A stretch of 64,000 nt of DNA from Acetobacter garciniae (GCF_017377735.1 NZ_JAFVMH010000002.1:558001-622000); one strand, 5' to 3'. Counted from the first letter of the stretch, positions 17,142-26,741 are shown. Program-made: numbers and translations. The notes: a model not told the origin generated them from the letters alone.

Positions 17142-17789
17142 TCAAGGTGCGCGGTGCCGGTCGGGGCACGCCTGGGGGGATGAGGGGTGGTTGCGGAACG
17201 CCTTTATGGCGGCCAGGGGCGAGGCATGGTGGAAATCCCGGATGACGATCCGCCGTAACCCGTATTCCAGGCCCGCCAGCACGCAGGTCAGCACAAGTAC
17301 TGCGCCACTTGCGGGCCACCGCCATGAACCCGCCGGCCCGACAAGCCAGAGTATTGGCGGTGCAAGCAGCGCCAAAGCGAGAAAGCCGGTCCAGAACCAT
17401 GTCAGGGCCAGTGTATAGCGGGCCACGTCGGGGCGGAGCGTGCCATGAACCTGTCGCGCAAGGGCGCTTGCCAGCGGTTCATGCCCCTTTTGCAGCGAAC
17501 GGGCAAACAGCACGAAAGGGATCATGACTGCGCATTCATACGCAATGACGTGGTCCACGGTCATGGCTGTGGCGGGCCAGTGCCAGGCGGGGTAGAACAG
17601 GGCCGCCATCACGGCCAGGCAGGGCAGGGGGCGCCGCGCGAGGAGGGCGATGCCCACACCCTGGCAGGCCAGGACGCAAAGGGCGGCAGCGCGGGCATCG
17701 ACCCCGAAAAACGCGGCCCCAGAGGGCAGGAAAAAGCTGGTCGCGAGCAGGAATGTCGCCATGGGTCCGGGATTGAAGGATCTGTCCAT
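17142..17789 (-). CDS. COG4648-type integral membrane protein of the aryl-polyene cluster
   Basis: The 215-residue protein is mostly hydrophobic with about five to six membrane segments and a charged tail ending FHHASPLAAIKAFRNH. Small membrane proteins of this type are a regular part of aryl-polyene clusters, where their exact task is not settled. It is divergent from the ACP gene with only 69 bases between starts, so a shared bidirectional promoter is likely. The assignment rests on pattern and context. Confidence 0.65.
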   Translation of the reverse strand: MDRSFNPGPMATFLLATSFFLPSGAAFFGVDARAAALCVLACQGVGIALLARRPLPCLAVMAALFYPAWHWPATAMTVDHVIAYECAVMIPFVLFARSLQKGHEPLASALARQVHGTLRPDVARYTLALTWFWTGFLALALLAPPILWLVGPAGSWRWPASGAVLVLTCVLAGLEYGLRRIVIRDFHHASPLAAIKAFRNHPSSPQACPDRHRAP

Positions 17790-17858
17790 GACCGGCTTTT
17801 CGATTTCCTTTTCTTCAATCTATCCGTGTGATAGGACGGCCATCACTTCCTGTCTGGC

Positions 17859-18155
17859 ATGAGAATCATGAATACGCATTTGAGCGATCCATCGCAAACG
17901 CCATTTGAACGTGAAATTGCCGAACGGCTGGTGGATGTCCTGCAACTTGAGATTGCACCGGAAGAGATCGATCCCCTCGCTCCCTTATTTGTGGAAGGGC
18001 TGGGCCTGGATTCAATCGATGCGCTTGAAGTCGCGTTGATGATCAGCCGGGCCTACGGGGTGACGCTGAGTTCCGATGACCCGAACAGCCGCGACATTTT
18101 CGCGTCCCTGCGCGCATTGGCCACCCATGTCACGGTCATGCGTCCGGCGGGGTAA
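17859..18155 (+). CDS. Acyl carrier protein of the aryl-polyene cluster
   Basis: The 98-residue acidic helical protein carries the phosphopantetheine motif EGLGLDSIDALEVALMIS, with the serine in DSI. It should carry the growing polyene chain as a thioester. It is the only ACP in the cluster, while classical aryl-polyene clusters carry two. ATG 17868 (MNTHLSDP) is an equally good start. It opens the rightward operon and ends 16 bases before the ligase gene. Confidence 0.9.
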   Translation: MRIMNTHLSDPSQTPFEREIAERLVDVLQLEIAPEEIDPLAPLFVEGLGLDSIDALEVALMISRAYGVTLSSDDPNSRDIFASLRALATHVTVMRPAG

Positions 18156-18171
18156 GCTGGAAGGCGGATTT

Positions 18172-19791
18172 GTGCATTTTCCCGACACTCCCGATTTTTC
18201 CCTGATCCACGCGCCCGATCGTGTCGTGGTGCGTCGGCATGGCGGGGAGATGACCGGCCACGACCTGCTCAGGGCCGCCTATCGCGTGGCCGATCTGCTG
18301 CCCGATGCGCCAGTCGTGCCCGTATGCCTCGATGTCGGGCATTTTATAGTCCTCCTTCTCGCAACCCTTCTGCGGGGGCGCCACGTGCTGCTGTCCAGTG
18401 ACCGGACAGCGACAAGGCTGGCTGCGCTGGCTGCCGAACATGGGGCTGTCTGCGTGGGTTTTGCGGATGATCTGCCCGATGGGGAGCACCCGGCCCATAT
18501 GCTGGTCCTGCCCCCGCCCGACGGTTCGGGGGTAGGCTGCCCAAAGAACCCCGCCATCGATGGCGAGCGGCTTGTCGCCATCGTGTTCACCTCGGGCAGT
18601 ACGGGGCAGCCGGTTGCGCATACCAAGCGGTGGGGCGCACTGGTGGTGCGCAGCATCGTGGCGCGCGTGCTGCTCGACCCGGTGGAACAGGCCTCCACCC
18701 TGGTCGGCACGGTGCCGCCCTACCACATGTACGGTTTCGAGACCCTGGTGCTCCAGGCCATTCACACGCGGTGTGCTGTAGCGAGCGGGCCTGCCTTCTA
18801 CCCGTCGGACTGGCGGAAAATGCTGGAATTCTCGCCCGCACCCCGCGTGCTGGTCACCACGCCGTTGCAGCTTCGCCTGCTGCTGGGTGCCGAACTGTCC
18901 TGCCCCGCCATTGCGCGGATCATTTCCGCGGCCGCCCCCTTGGGTGAGACCCTGGCCCGGCAGGCCGAAGACAGGCTTGGCGCACCGGTCATGGAAATTT
19001 ATGGCGCGACCGAGATCGGCTCCGTCGCCATGCGCCGCACCACGGCGGGCCCCGGCTGGGAACTGTACGACACGGTCGAACTGGCGCAGGACGGGGACGA
19101 CGCCACCATCGCTGCCCCGGGTGCCCCGGCCTATCCGCTTTCCGACCTGGTGGAAAAGGACGGGCCACGGCATTTCAGGCTGATCGGGCGACGCAACGAC
19201 ATGGTGAAGCTGGCCGCAAAACGGGCGTCGCTTTCCGCGCTGAACACGGCGCTGACAGCCCTGCCCGGGGTGGAGGACGGCGCGTTCCTGCCGCCCGAGG
19301 GCGATGCGGAAAGTGCCTTCGCCAGGATGCGGGTTTTTGTCGTCGCCCCTGCCCTGAGCGCGGAGGCGGTGATCGCGGGGCTGCGTGGTCGGATCGACCC
19401 GGCCTTTCTGCCCCGCGGCGTCGTTTTTGTGGACGCGCTGCCGCGCAACGGCGTGGGCAAGCTGACCGTTCAGGCCCTTCGCCAGTTCGCCGCCCGCCTT
19501 GCGCAGGGGAAGGAAATCGGCACGGCGGTCATTCCGGCCAGCCATCCCTGTCTTGCCGGGCATTTTCCCGGCCGGCCCGTGGTGCCGGGCGTCGTGCTGC
19601 TTGAAGAAGGCCTGGCCCTGGCGGGGCTCTGCCCCACGCGTATCGAGCAGGTGAAATTCCTCCGCCCCGTCTCCCCCGATGAAACGGTGACGTTCTTTGC
19701 AAAGCACGAGGCCGCGCGGATCCGGCTGAGCGCGTATGTACAGGGGCAGGTCGTCCTGCGCGCGGTCATAGGCCATGGCCCGCAGCCATGA
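18172..19791 (+). CDS. AMP-dependent acyl ligase fused to an ApeI-like dehydratase domain
   Basis: The 539-residue product joins two activities. Residues about 1-435 are an acyl-adenylating enzyme with the P-loop FTSGSTGQPVAHTKRW and a YGATEIGS motif, though the N-terminal subdomain is short. Residues about 445-540 are a hotdog fold with HPCLAGHFPGRPVVPGVVLLEE, the FabA/FabZ-like pattern of ApeI dehydratases. The ligase part should load an aromatic acid on the ACP and the hotdog part should dehydrate 3-hydroxyacyl-ACP. GTG 18172 follows an AAGG site; ATG 18127 is an alternative. The stop overlaps the next start (ATGA). Confidence 0.85.
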   Translation: MHFPDTPDFSLIHAPDRVVVRRHGGEMTGHDLLRAAYRVADLLPDAPVVPVCLDVGHFIVLLLATLLRGRHVLLSSDRTATRLAALAAEHGAVCVGFADDLPDGEHPAHMLVLPPPDGSGVGCPKNPAIDGERLVAIVFTSGSTGQPVAHTKRWGALVVRSIVARVLLDPVEQASTLVGTVPPYHMYGFETLVLQAIHTRCAVASGPAFYPSDWRKMLEFSPAPRVLVTTPLQLRLLLGAELSCPAIARIISAAAPLGETLARQAEDRLGAPVMEIYGATEIGSVAMRRTTAGPGWELYDTVELAQDGDDATIAAPGAPAYPLSDLVEKDGPRHFRLIGRRNDMVKLAAKRASLSALNTALTALPGVEDGAFLPPEGDAESAFARMRVFVVAPALSAEAVIAGLRGRIDPAFLPRGVVFVDALPRNGVGKLTVQALRQFAARLAQGKEIGTAVIPASHPCLAGHFPGRPVVPGVVLLEEGLALAGLCPTRIEQVKFLRPVSPDETVTFFAKHEAARIRLSAYVQGQVVLRAVIGHGPQP

Positions 19792-20699
19792 CCGCGCGGG
19801 GTGAGACCTGGCTCGCACCCGAGCGGGGGAACCATGCCGTCATGGCCATCATGCTGCGGCTTGCCGGGTTGCTGGGGCGGCGCAGGCTTTCGCGGCTGAT
19901 CTGGCCCATCTCGCTCTATTACCTGCTGAGCGACGGCACAACCCGGCGGGGGTCGCGCACCTATCTGCGGCGCGTTCTGGGGCGGGAGCCGTCATGGCGC
20001 CTGATCTGGCGGCATATCCATTCCTATGCGCTGATGACGCTCGACCGGCTGTTCATCCTCGATGACAAGGTGGCCTCCCCGCCCATGTCGATCAGGGGGA
20101 CCGATGCGGTCGTTGCCGCGCTGGACCAGGGGCGGGGCTGTATCCTGCTGGGGGCGCATATCGGCTCGTTCGATGCGCTGCGTTCGGTCGTCAGGGCATC
20201 GCCCCGCCAACTGTCGCTGAAAATTCTCATGTACCGGCAGCATACGGGGGACGCCACAAGGCTGATCGAAGCACTGGACCCCGGTTACGAGAGCATCCTG
20301 ATCACGCTCGGCCAGCCCGACACCATGCTGCGCGTGGCCGAAAGCCTGCAGGCGGGGGATATCGTCGCCATTCTGGGCGATCGTGCACATGACATGGGGC
20401 GCAGCCTGCCCGTATCGGTCCTGGGCAGGGACGCGCCGCTGCCGACCGGCCCTTTTCGGATCGCGGCCATAACCGGTGCGCCGGTTGTCCTGTTCAGCGG
20501 GCTGCGCTGCGCGGACGGGCATTACGATATCCGGTTCGAAAGCCTGGTGGACCGGCTGGAACTGAAGGGCCCGCGCGCCGGCCAGGCGGGGGAGCTGCGC
20601 CTGTGGATGCAGCGTTATGCCGACTGGATGAGCGACCTTTGCCGCCGGCATCCTTTATCATGGTATAATCTTTACGATTTCTGGAAGGAAAGATCATGA
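19788..20699 (+). CDS. LpxL/HtrB-like lysophospholipid acyltransferase
   Basis: The 303-residue protein resembles lipid A biosynthesis acyltransferases. The catalytic H-x4-D is visible in GAHIGSFDALR, followed by an AILGDRAHDMGRSLPVSVLG segment and a WYNLYDFW end. In aryl-polyene clusters this enzyme is thought to attach the polyene to a lipid anchor at the inner membrane. It is coupled on both sides by ATGA overlaps, so it is made together with the ligase and the LolA-like protein. Confidence 0.85.
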   Translation: MTARGETWLAPERGNHAVMAIMLRLAGLLGRRRLSRLIWPISLYYLLSDGTTRRGSRTYLRRVLGREPSWRLIWRHIHSYALMTLDRLFILDDKVASPPMSIRGTDAVVAALDQGRGCILLGAHIGSFDALRSVVRASPRQLSLKILMYRQHTGDATRLIEALDPGYESILITLGQPDTMLRVAESLQAGDIVAILGDRAHDMGRSLPVSVLGRDAPLPTGPFRIAAITGAPVVLFSGLRCADGHYDIRFESLVDRLELKGPRAGQAGELRLWMQRYADWMSDLCRRHPLSWYNLYDFWKERS

Positions 20700-21277
20700 A
20701 GCTCCGGCCCGTCATGCTGCCTTTGTGCCTGAGCGTCCTGTTCTTTCCGCTCCTCTGCGGTCCCGCCCGCGCACAGGACCTTGCCGATGCGATCGTGACC
20801 GGGCTGGGGCAGGTGCACCAGCGCCAGAATGTCTTTCATGAAGAACGTGTGATCGGCGCATTGACCCAGAAGCTGGAAAGTGCGGGCAACCTGTCTTATC
20901 GCGCGCCCGGGCATCTGGAAAAACTGACCCTGACACCCCGGCGCGAAGACCTGGTCATCGACGGCGACATGGTCACCATCGCGCGCGGTACTGCGGCCCC
21001 CCAGACGCTTGACGCCAGCCGCGAACCTGCACTCCAGCTTCTGGTCGATACGCTGCGGGCCCCCTTGGATGGGGACGTGGAACGGCTCAAACGCGCCTAC
21101 CACCTGCATGCATCGGGGGATCTGGGTGGGGGTTGGACGCTGGAGATGACCCCGGCGAATGACGACGTGGCAAAACAGGTCCGCACCGTGACATTCACCG
21201 GCAGGAACAACGCCATTCTCGGCCTGCGTATCGTACAGGCCAATGGCGATACCCAGAGCCTGACGATCACGCCCTGA
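20696..21277 (+). CDS. LolA-like outer-membrane lipoprotein carrier-related protein
   Basis: The 193-residue protein has a signal peptide (MKLRPVMLPLCLSVLFFPLL, cleavage near ARA-QD) and a beta-rich body like LolA. LolA-like proteins are regular members of aryl-polyene and related pigment-lipid clusters and probably bind the lipidated product in the periplasm. It overlaps both the acyltransferase and the MMPL gene (ATGA and TGATG), so it very likely works with the exporter. Confidence 0.8.
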   Translation: MKLRPVMLPLCLSVLFFPLLCGPARAQDLADAIVTGLGQVHQRQNVFHEERVIGALTQKLESAGNLSYRAPGHLEKLTLTPRREDLVIDGDMVTIARGTAAPQTLDASREPALQLLVDTLRAPLDGDVERLKRAYHLHASGDLGGGWTLEMTPANDDVAKQVRTVTFTGRNNAILGLRIVQANGDTQSLTITP

Positions 21278-23607
21278 TGCGTCGCAACCCCAAACGACTG
21301 GCCTTTGCCCTGCTTGTCTCGGCGCTGCTGGCGGCGGTTGTCTTTGCGTGCATTCCCCTGCGCGTCGACATGGCGGGCTTTCTGCCGCAAGGGCATGACG
21401 CGGGTTCGCGCTTCCTGTTCCGCGAAGTGCGTGGCGGGGTTGCAGCCTCCATCATCACAGTCGGGATCGATCGGGCCCCCCCGGCTGAACTGGGGCGCAT
21501 CAGCCGAGCCATGCAGGGGGCGCTGTCGCAGGATACGCGTTTTTCCGTTGTCCTGAACGGGTCGTTCCCCATGGCGGATAACGCATCCCTGCGCGACGTG
21601 CTGTTCACATACCGCTACCTGCTGGCCCCGGACCCCGCGACGCGCGATTTCTCGTCCACCGCCCTTGCAGGCGCGTTTGCAAGGGCGCTTGACGGCCTGC
21701 AATCCGCGGCGGAACCGCTTTTTCTGGAACTGGCACTGCGCGATCCGACCGGGGCCCTGTTCGACGTGCTGCGCCATCTCCAGCCCGATGTGCATGCGCG
21801 CGTGCAGGATGGCGTGTGGTTCGCCCAGGACGGCAATCGCGCCCTCATGCTGCTGCGCACAAAGGCTGCGGGCATGAACCTGGCCGCCCAGCAGGCCGCG
21901 CAGGATGCCATTCGCACGGCCTTTGCCACGGCCCGCCCCGGCGGGGCGCGGTTGCTGCTTAGCGGTCCGGCCATTTTCGCGGTGCAGAGTGCGCATGACA
22001 TGCGGGCCGATATCGAAAAAATATCCATCCTTTCGCTGTGTCTTGTCATTGGCGTGCTGTACTGGCGTTTTCGCTCCCTGTGGGTTCTGGCGGCTATCGG
22101 GGTACCGTTCCTGCTCTCGCTCGCGGTGGCCATGGTGGTGGTGCGCGTGTGTTTCGGCTCGGTCCACGGGATCGCCTTTGGCTTCGGGATGACCATGCTG
22201 GGCGTGTCGCTCGACTATCCCGTGCTGCTGATCGGCCATCGCGACGCAGGCGAGGGGCCACAGGCCACATTGCGGCGCATCGCACCCAGCCTGCGGCTTG
22301 CGGTCGCCACCGCCGTGCTGGGCCTGACCGGCATGATCCTGTGCGGCCTGCCCGGCATTGCCCAGCTTGGCACCTTTGCGGCAGCGGGCCTTGTCACGGC
22401 GGCTGTCGTGACCCTGTTCATCATGCCCCGCCTTATCGTTGCGGCCGATCTGGCGCCCTTTATCAGCGGCCCTTCGGCGCCACTGGCGCGGGCCGAACGG
22501 TTGCGGCGCTGGCGTGGCCTGTGCGTTCTGCCCGTGCTGGGGGCGTGCGCCATCTTCCTGATCCGGCCTTTGGTGATGGAAACCGACCTGACCGCACTCA
22601 GCCCCATCCCGCCATCTGCCCGGGCGCTGGATCAGGAATTGCGTCGCGGGCTGGGCGTGCCCGATTCCTCGCACCTGATCGTCGTGCGCGGTGACAGCCC
22701 CCAGGCCGTTCTGCGGCAGGAGGAAGATCTGGCCCCGGTTCTTGCCAGCCTGGCCGCGCACGGCGCGTTGGCGGGGGTGGAAGATGCGGCCCATATCCTG
22801 CCCTCCGCCGCCATGCAGGACCAGCGTCGTGCCCTTTTGCCCGATGATGCGACGCTGGCTGCGGCCATAAGCAGCGCGCAGGCGGGGCTGCCTTTCCGGC
22901 CGGGCAGTTTCGACCGGTTTCGCGCCGATGTGGCAGCCGCGCGGGCATTGCAGCCTTTGACACCCGCAGGTCTTGCCACCACTGCGCTGGCCCCGGCTCT
23001 CGAACCCCTGCTTTTCCAGCGTGACGATGGCTGGTGGGGCATTGTCCTGCCCGAAGCGGTCGCGGATTATGCGGCCATCAGGGGGGCGCTGGCGCCTGTC
23101 CCCGGTGTGATGGTGCTTGACCTGAACCAGGAAATTTCTGCCCTGACCGCGTACCACACCCGCCTGACCCTGCGCTGGACGGCAACGGGCATGGCTGCGG
23201 CCCTTCTGCTCCTGCTATGGGGGCTGCGGGATGTGGGGCGTCTGTGGCGGGTGCTTTCGGCCGTCGGGGCGGCCATGGTGGTGCTGCTGGCCATTCTTGC
23301 CGTGCGGGGCGTGCCCCTTTCGCTGATCCACCTGGTTTCGATGCAGTTCGTGCTGGGGGTTGGGCTGGACTACGCGCTGTTCTTCGCCCGCCCCCAGCTT
23401 GACGATGCGGAACGCGCCCGCACGATGCGCACATTGCTGACCTGCAATGTCATGACCGTGCTGACCTTCGCTCTGCTGTGCCTGTGCCACACGCCGCTTT
23501 TGCGCGAGATCGGCTGGACCGTTTCATGCGGCGCCCTGCTGTGCCTGATATTCGGCTTCATGCTGGCTGGACAGGCTGCGCCCAATTCGGCAACACACAG
23601 CCTATGA
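21277..23607 (+). CDS. MMPL/RND-family lipid exporter of the aryl-polyene cluster
   Basis: This 776-residue membrane protein has the RND-like layout: one N-terminal membrane segment, a periplasmic domain, about five membrane segments (near 245-390), a second lone segment near 410-425, a second periplasmic domain and a final membrane block (about 625-770). The two halves look like an internal duplication, with the related GVSLDYPVLL and GVGLDYALFF segments. It should move the lipid-linked polyene out of the inner membrane. It is translationally linked to the LolA-like gene upstream and to the ketosynthase gene downstream. Confidence 0.87.
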   Translation: MRRNPKRLAFALLVSALLAAVVFACIPLRVDMAGFLPQGHDAGSRFLFREVRGGVAASIITVGIDRAPPAELGRISRAMQGALSQDTRFSVVLNGSFPMADNASLRDVLFTYRYLLAPDPATRDFSSTALAGAFARALDGLQSAAEPLFLELALRDPTGALFDVLRHLQPDVHARVQDGVWFAQDGNRALMLLRTKAAGMNLAAQQAAQDAIRTAFATARPGGARLLLSGPAIFAVQSAHDMRADIEKISILSLCLVIGVLYWRFRSLWVLAAIGVPFLLSLAVAMVVVRVCFGSVHGIAFGFGMTMLGVSLDYPVLLIGHRDAGEGPQATLRRIAPSLRLAVATAVLGLTGMILCGLPGIAQLGTFAAAGLVTAAVVTLFIMPRLIVAADLAPFISGPSAPLARAERLRRWRGLCVLPVLGACAIFLIRPLVMETDLTALSPIPPSARALDQELRRGLGVPDSSHLIVVRGDSPQAVLRQEEDLAPVLASLAAHGALAGVEDAAHILPSAAMQDQRRALLPDDATLAAAISSAQAGLPFRPGSFDRFRADVAAARALQPLTPAGLATTALAPALEPLLFQRDDGWWGIVLPEAVADYAAIRGALAPVPGVMVLDLNQEISALTAYHTRLTLRWTATGMAAALLLLLWGLRDVGRLWRVLSAVGAAMVVLLAILAVRGVPLSLIHLVSMQFVLGVGLDYALFFARPQLDDAERARTMRTLLTCNVMTVLTFALLCLCHTPLLREIGWTVSCGALLCLIFGFMLAGQAAPNSATHSL

Positions 23608-24791
23608 CCCCGCTTGTCGTAACCGCAGGAACGGCGCTGAGCGCCATCGGGCCCGGGCTTGACGCAACCCGGCAGGCCCTGCTCGCACGCCGTTCAGGGC
23701 TGCAACCGTGCGATTTCGCGGGGGTCAGCAGCGGCTATGCGGGGCGCGTGGCCGGGGTCGAAACCCATGTCCTGCCCGCATCCTTGCGTATTTTCGACTG
23801 CCGCAACAATCGTCTGGCGGATATGGCCCTGCGTCTCGACGGCTTTGCGGACCATGTGGCCCAGGCCCGGGCGTTTTATGGGCCGACCCGCATGGCCGTG
23901 GTCATGGGCACATCGACTTCGGGCATTCTCACGACCGAAAACGCCTATGCCCGCCGGGATGTCGCGCACGGCACACTCCCCGCCGATTTCGACCAGGAAC
24001 ACACGCAGGACCTGTTTTCCCTGCCACGCCTTGTGGCCGGGGCACTGGGTCTGGGCGGGCCGGTTCTGAGCGTATCCAACGCCTGTGCGTCATCCTCACG
24101 CGCGTTCGTCGATGCCTGGCACATGATCGAGGCGGGCCTGTGCGATGCGGTCGTGGTCGGGGGGGTGGACAGCCTGTGCGGCATGACCCTGCGCGGGTTT
24201 GCGGCCCTGGGGCTGATCGCCGCAGGCCCCACCCGCCCCTGCGATGTGGCGCGCGACGGTATTTCCGTGGGGGAGGGGGCAGGGTTCGTGCTGCTGGAAC
24301 GCCCCCATGCGCGGGTCGGGACCGGGCTGGCCCGGTTCCTGGGCTTCGGGGCCAGTAGTGACGGGCATCATATGTCGTCGCCCGATCCTGCCGGGCGGGG
24401 GGCCATTGCCGCCATGCGCCACGCTTTGGCCCGCGCACGGCTGAGCGCGGCCGATATCGATTATATCAACCTGCACGGCACCGGCAGCCAGGCGAACGAC
24501 GCCATGGAAGACATGGCCGTGTACTCCGTCTTCGGGGATGGCGTGCCCTGTTCGTCCACCAAGGGCTGGACAGGCCATACGCTCGGGGCTTCCGGCACGG
24601 TGGAGGCTATCATTTCCATCCTGTGTCTCCAGCACGGGTTTTTGCCAGGCTGCCTGAATGTCGGGCAGGTCGATCCGGGCTTTCGCGCACGTGTTGTCAC
24701 GACCAATGCAGCCGCGCCGCTGCGCCATGTGCTGAGCAACGCATTCGGTTTTGGCGGCACGAATTGCAGCCTTGTCTTCGGGGTGGCGTAA
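23604..24791 (+). CDS. Beta-ketoacyl-ACP synthase (complete Cys-His-His)
   Basis: The 395-residue ketosynthase has all three active residues: C161 in VSNACASSS, H291 in NLHGTGSQ and H325 in GWTGHTLGA. It should condense malonyl-ACP with the growing polyene. It is the only catalytically complete ketosynthase in the cluster. ATG 23604 overlaps the exporter stop; an upstream in-frame ATG at 23478 lies deep in the exporter and is unlikely. The next gene encodes a Cys-less partner, so an ApeO-ApeC-like heterodimer is likely. Confidence 0.9.
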   Translation: MTPLVVTAGTALSAIGPGLDATRQALLARRSGLQPCDFAGVSSGYAGRVAGVETHVLPASLRIFDCRNNRLADMALRLDGFADHVAQARAFYGPTRMAVVMGTSTSGILTTENAYARRDVAHGTLPADFDQEHTQDLFSLPRLVAGALGLGGPVLSVSNACASSSRAFVDAWHMIEAGLCDAVVVGGVDSLCGMTLRGFAALGLIAAGPTRPCDVARDGISVGEGAGFVLLERPHARVGTGLARFLGFGASSDGHHMSSPDPAGRGAIAAMRHALARARLSAADIDYINLHGTGSQANDAMEDMAVYSVFGDGVPCSSTKGWTGHTLGASGTVEAIISILCLQHGFLPGCLNVGQVDPGFRARVVTTNAAAPLRHVLSNAFGFGGTNCSLVFGVA

Positions 24792-25600
24792 TGCGCGTTG
24801 TCGTAAGATCGGCCTCCGTCTGGGGGCCGGGCCTGCCCGGCTGGGCGCGATCGGTGGCGGTCCTGCGCGATCCGTCCCTGTGGGATGGCACCGTTGTCGC
24901 TGCCCCCTCCGCTACCGCCCTGCCCCCTAATGAACGGCGGCGGGCGGGCCCCGTCACGCGCCTGGCCCTTGCCGTGGCGCAGGAGGCCTGTGCCCTGGCA
25001 CGGGTGGAGCCGTCCGAAATAGCGGCCCTGTTTTCAAGCGCCAATGGAGATGGCGGTGTCATAGATGCGATCCTGAACGCCCTGTGCACGCCCGGGGCGG
25101 ATGTTTCGCCCACCCAGTTCCATAATTCGGTGCATAACGCCCCGGCGGGGTACTGGACCATCAGCCATGGCTCCATCGCCCCCGCAACGGCTGTCAGCGG
25201 GTTTGACTGGTCGTTCGGGCAGGGGCTGCTCAAGGCCGCGGCGGAAGCGGTGGCGGAAGCACACCCCGTGCTGTTCGTAGCCTATGACCTGCCCATACCC
25301 GGCCCGATCGGCATGGTGCGCGTCACGCAGGAAGCCTTTGCCTGCGCCTTCGTGCTCGACCCCGATCCCGAAGCACCGGGGCTGGCCACCCTGAGCATGA
25401 CCTACGACGCCACGACGAGTGAGGGGGACGCGCCGGACAGTGCGGCCTTCCGCCAACTGGCCCGGGGCAACCCTGCCGCCTGTGGCCTGAACCTGCTTAG
25501 CGCCCTTGCGCGGCGGGACGAGGGGTGCATACGTGTGGCGTGCTTTAACGGCCAGTTGAAAATTGAAGTGAGCCCATGCTTGACCGCGCCGCAATCCTGA
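24791..25600 (+). CDS. Ketosynthase-like chain-length-factor partner (no active Cys)
   Basis: The 269-residue protein corresponds to an N-terminal-type ketosynthase fold with ALFSSANGDGGV and TQFHNSVHNAPAGYWTISHG, but there is no NACASS cysteine motif and no HGTG motif. Such proteins pair with the true ketosynthase and set chain length in aryl-polyene systems. The start overlaps the ketosynthase stop (TAATG), supporting a fixed ratio. It overlaps the downstream dehydratase by 25 bases. Confidence 0.83.
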   Translation: MRVVVRSASVWGPGLPGWARSVAVLRDPSLWDGTVVAAPSATALPPNERRRAGPVTRLALAVAQEACALARVEPSEIAALFSSANGDGGVIDAILNALCTPGADVSPTQFHNSVHNAPAGYWTISHGSIAPATAVSGFDWSFGQGLLKAAAEAVAEAHPVLFVAYDLPIPGPIGMVRVTQEAFACAFVLDPDPEAPGLATLSMTYDATTSEGDAPDSAAFRQLARGNPAACGLNLLSALARRDEGCIRVACFNGQLKIEVSPCLTAPQS

Positions 25601-26025
25601 ACCTTGTTCCGCATCAGGGGGCAAGCTGTCTTCTCGACCATTGCGAGACATGGTCCGATCACGCGCTGCGCGCAGTCGTGCAGGACCCGTGCGACCCGCG
25701 TAATCCCCTGCGGCGCGATGGCAGGCTGGGGCCGGTCGTTGCGGCTGAAATCGCCATGCAGGCGGCGGCCCTGCATGGCGCGCTGACCGGCCGGGCGACA
25801 GGGCGGCCGGGTTATCTTGCGGCGCTGCGCGGTCTGGAAATTCTTTGCGACAGGCTGGATCATCCGCAATACGGCGCGCTTGTGGTCGATGTCGCGCGCG
25901 AACATGCAACGGCGGACGGACTTGTCTATACATTCCAGGTGGCCTGCGCGGCCGGGATGCGGCTTGCCAGTGGCGCAGGCACCGTGCTGTTTCCCGGCAT
26001 GGACAGCACGGAAAGACCGGCATGA
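25576..26025 (+). CDS. ApeP-like 3-hydroxyacyl-ACP dehydratase
   Basis: This 149-residue single hotdog protein starts with LNLVPHQGASCLLDH, the H-x-G pattern of FabZ/ApeP-type dehydratases, and has GPVVAAEIAMQAAALHGAL on the central helix. It would make the trans double bond in each extension round, alone or with the hotdog domain fused to the ligase. It overlaps both neighbouring genes. Confidence 0.82.
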   Translation: MLDRAAILNLVPHQGASCLLDHCETWSDHALRAVVQDPCDPRNPLRRDGRLGPVVAAEIAMQAAALHGALTGRATGRPGYLAALRGLEILCDRLDHPQYGALVVDVAREHATADGLVYTFQVACAAGMRLASGAGTVLFPGMDSTERPA

Positions 26026-26741
26026 AGCGCGCGCTGGTCACGGGTGGTACCAGCCCCATCGGGGCGGCAATCTGCCGCAGGCTGGCGGCTTCTGGCCTGC
26101 ATGTCATCATCCACGCCCATGCCTCGGTGGAGACGGCGCGCGCATTGGCGGCCGAATTGGGCGGGCAGGGCCATAGTGCCACAGCCTGGCAGTGCGACCT
26201 GTCCGATATCGCCGCGACACAGGCGGCGCTCGCCCCGCTGATCGAAGGGGGTGTGCCGCAGGTGGTCGTGCACAACGCCGGAACGCATGACGATGTGACA
26301 ATGGCGGGCATGAACGCCGCGCAATGGCGTGACGTGATCGGTGTTTCGCTCGACGGGTTTTTTGCCGTGGTGCAGCCCCTGCTTTTGCCCATGACCCGGA
26401 CCCGCTGGGGCCGGATTATCGCGCTGTCTTCCGTCACGGCGCGCATGGGCAATCGCGGGCAGGTCAATTACGCGGCGGCCAAGGCAGGGCTGGAAGGGGC
26501 CGTGCGCTCGCTTGCACGCGAAGTGGCAAGCCGGGGCATTACCGTCAATGCGGTCGCCCCCGGGGTGATTGATTCCCCCGCCACCGCCAGGGTCATGGAC
26601 GCGGCACAGATCGCAGCCCTGGTGCCGGCGCGCCGTGCTGGCACGCCTTGCGAAGTGGCGGAGCTTGTCGGGTTTTTGGCATCGGAACAGGCCGGCTACA
26701 TCACGGGCCAGACGATCGGGATCAATGGGGGCATGGTATGA
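26022..26741 (+). CDS. 3-oxoacyl-ACP reductase (FabG/ApeQ-like SDR)
   Basis: The 239-residue short-chain dehydrogenase has the nucleotide site TGGTSPIGAAI, NAG near residue 85 and the catalytic S136/S137, Y150 and K154 (LSSVTAR ... NYAAAKAGL). It ends GQTIGINGGMV like FabG. It should reduce the 3-oxo group with NADPH before dehydration. It is coupled to both neighbours by ATGA overlaps. Confidence 0.9.
   Translation: MKRALVTGGTSPIGAAICRRLAASGLHVIIHAHASVETARALAAELGGQGHSATAWQCDLSDIAATQAALAPLIEGGVPQVVVHNAGTHDDVTMAGMNAAQWRDVIGVSLDGFFAVVQPLLLPMTRTRWGRIIALSSVTARMGNRGQVNYAAAKAGLEGAVRSLAREVASRGITVNAVAPGVIDSPATARVMDAAQIAALVPARRAGTPCEVAELVGFLASEQAGYITGQTIGINGGMV

Noticed and set aside
18136..19818. 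Leftward open frame opposite the AMP-ligase
   Set aside because: Shadow of a gene with complete ligase motifs and ATGA coupling.
21097..23157. Leftward open frame of ~686 codons opposite the MMPL exporter
   Set aside because: The exporter on the other strand has clear membrane segments and gene coupling; the antisense product is Arg/Gln/Gly-rich without any domain.
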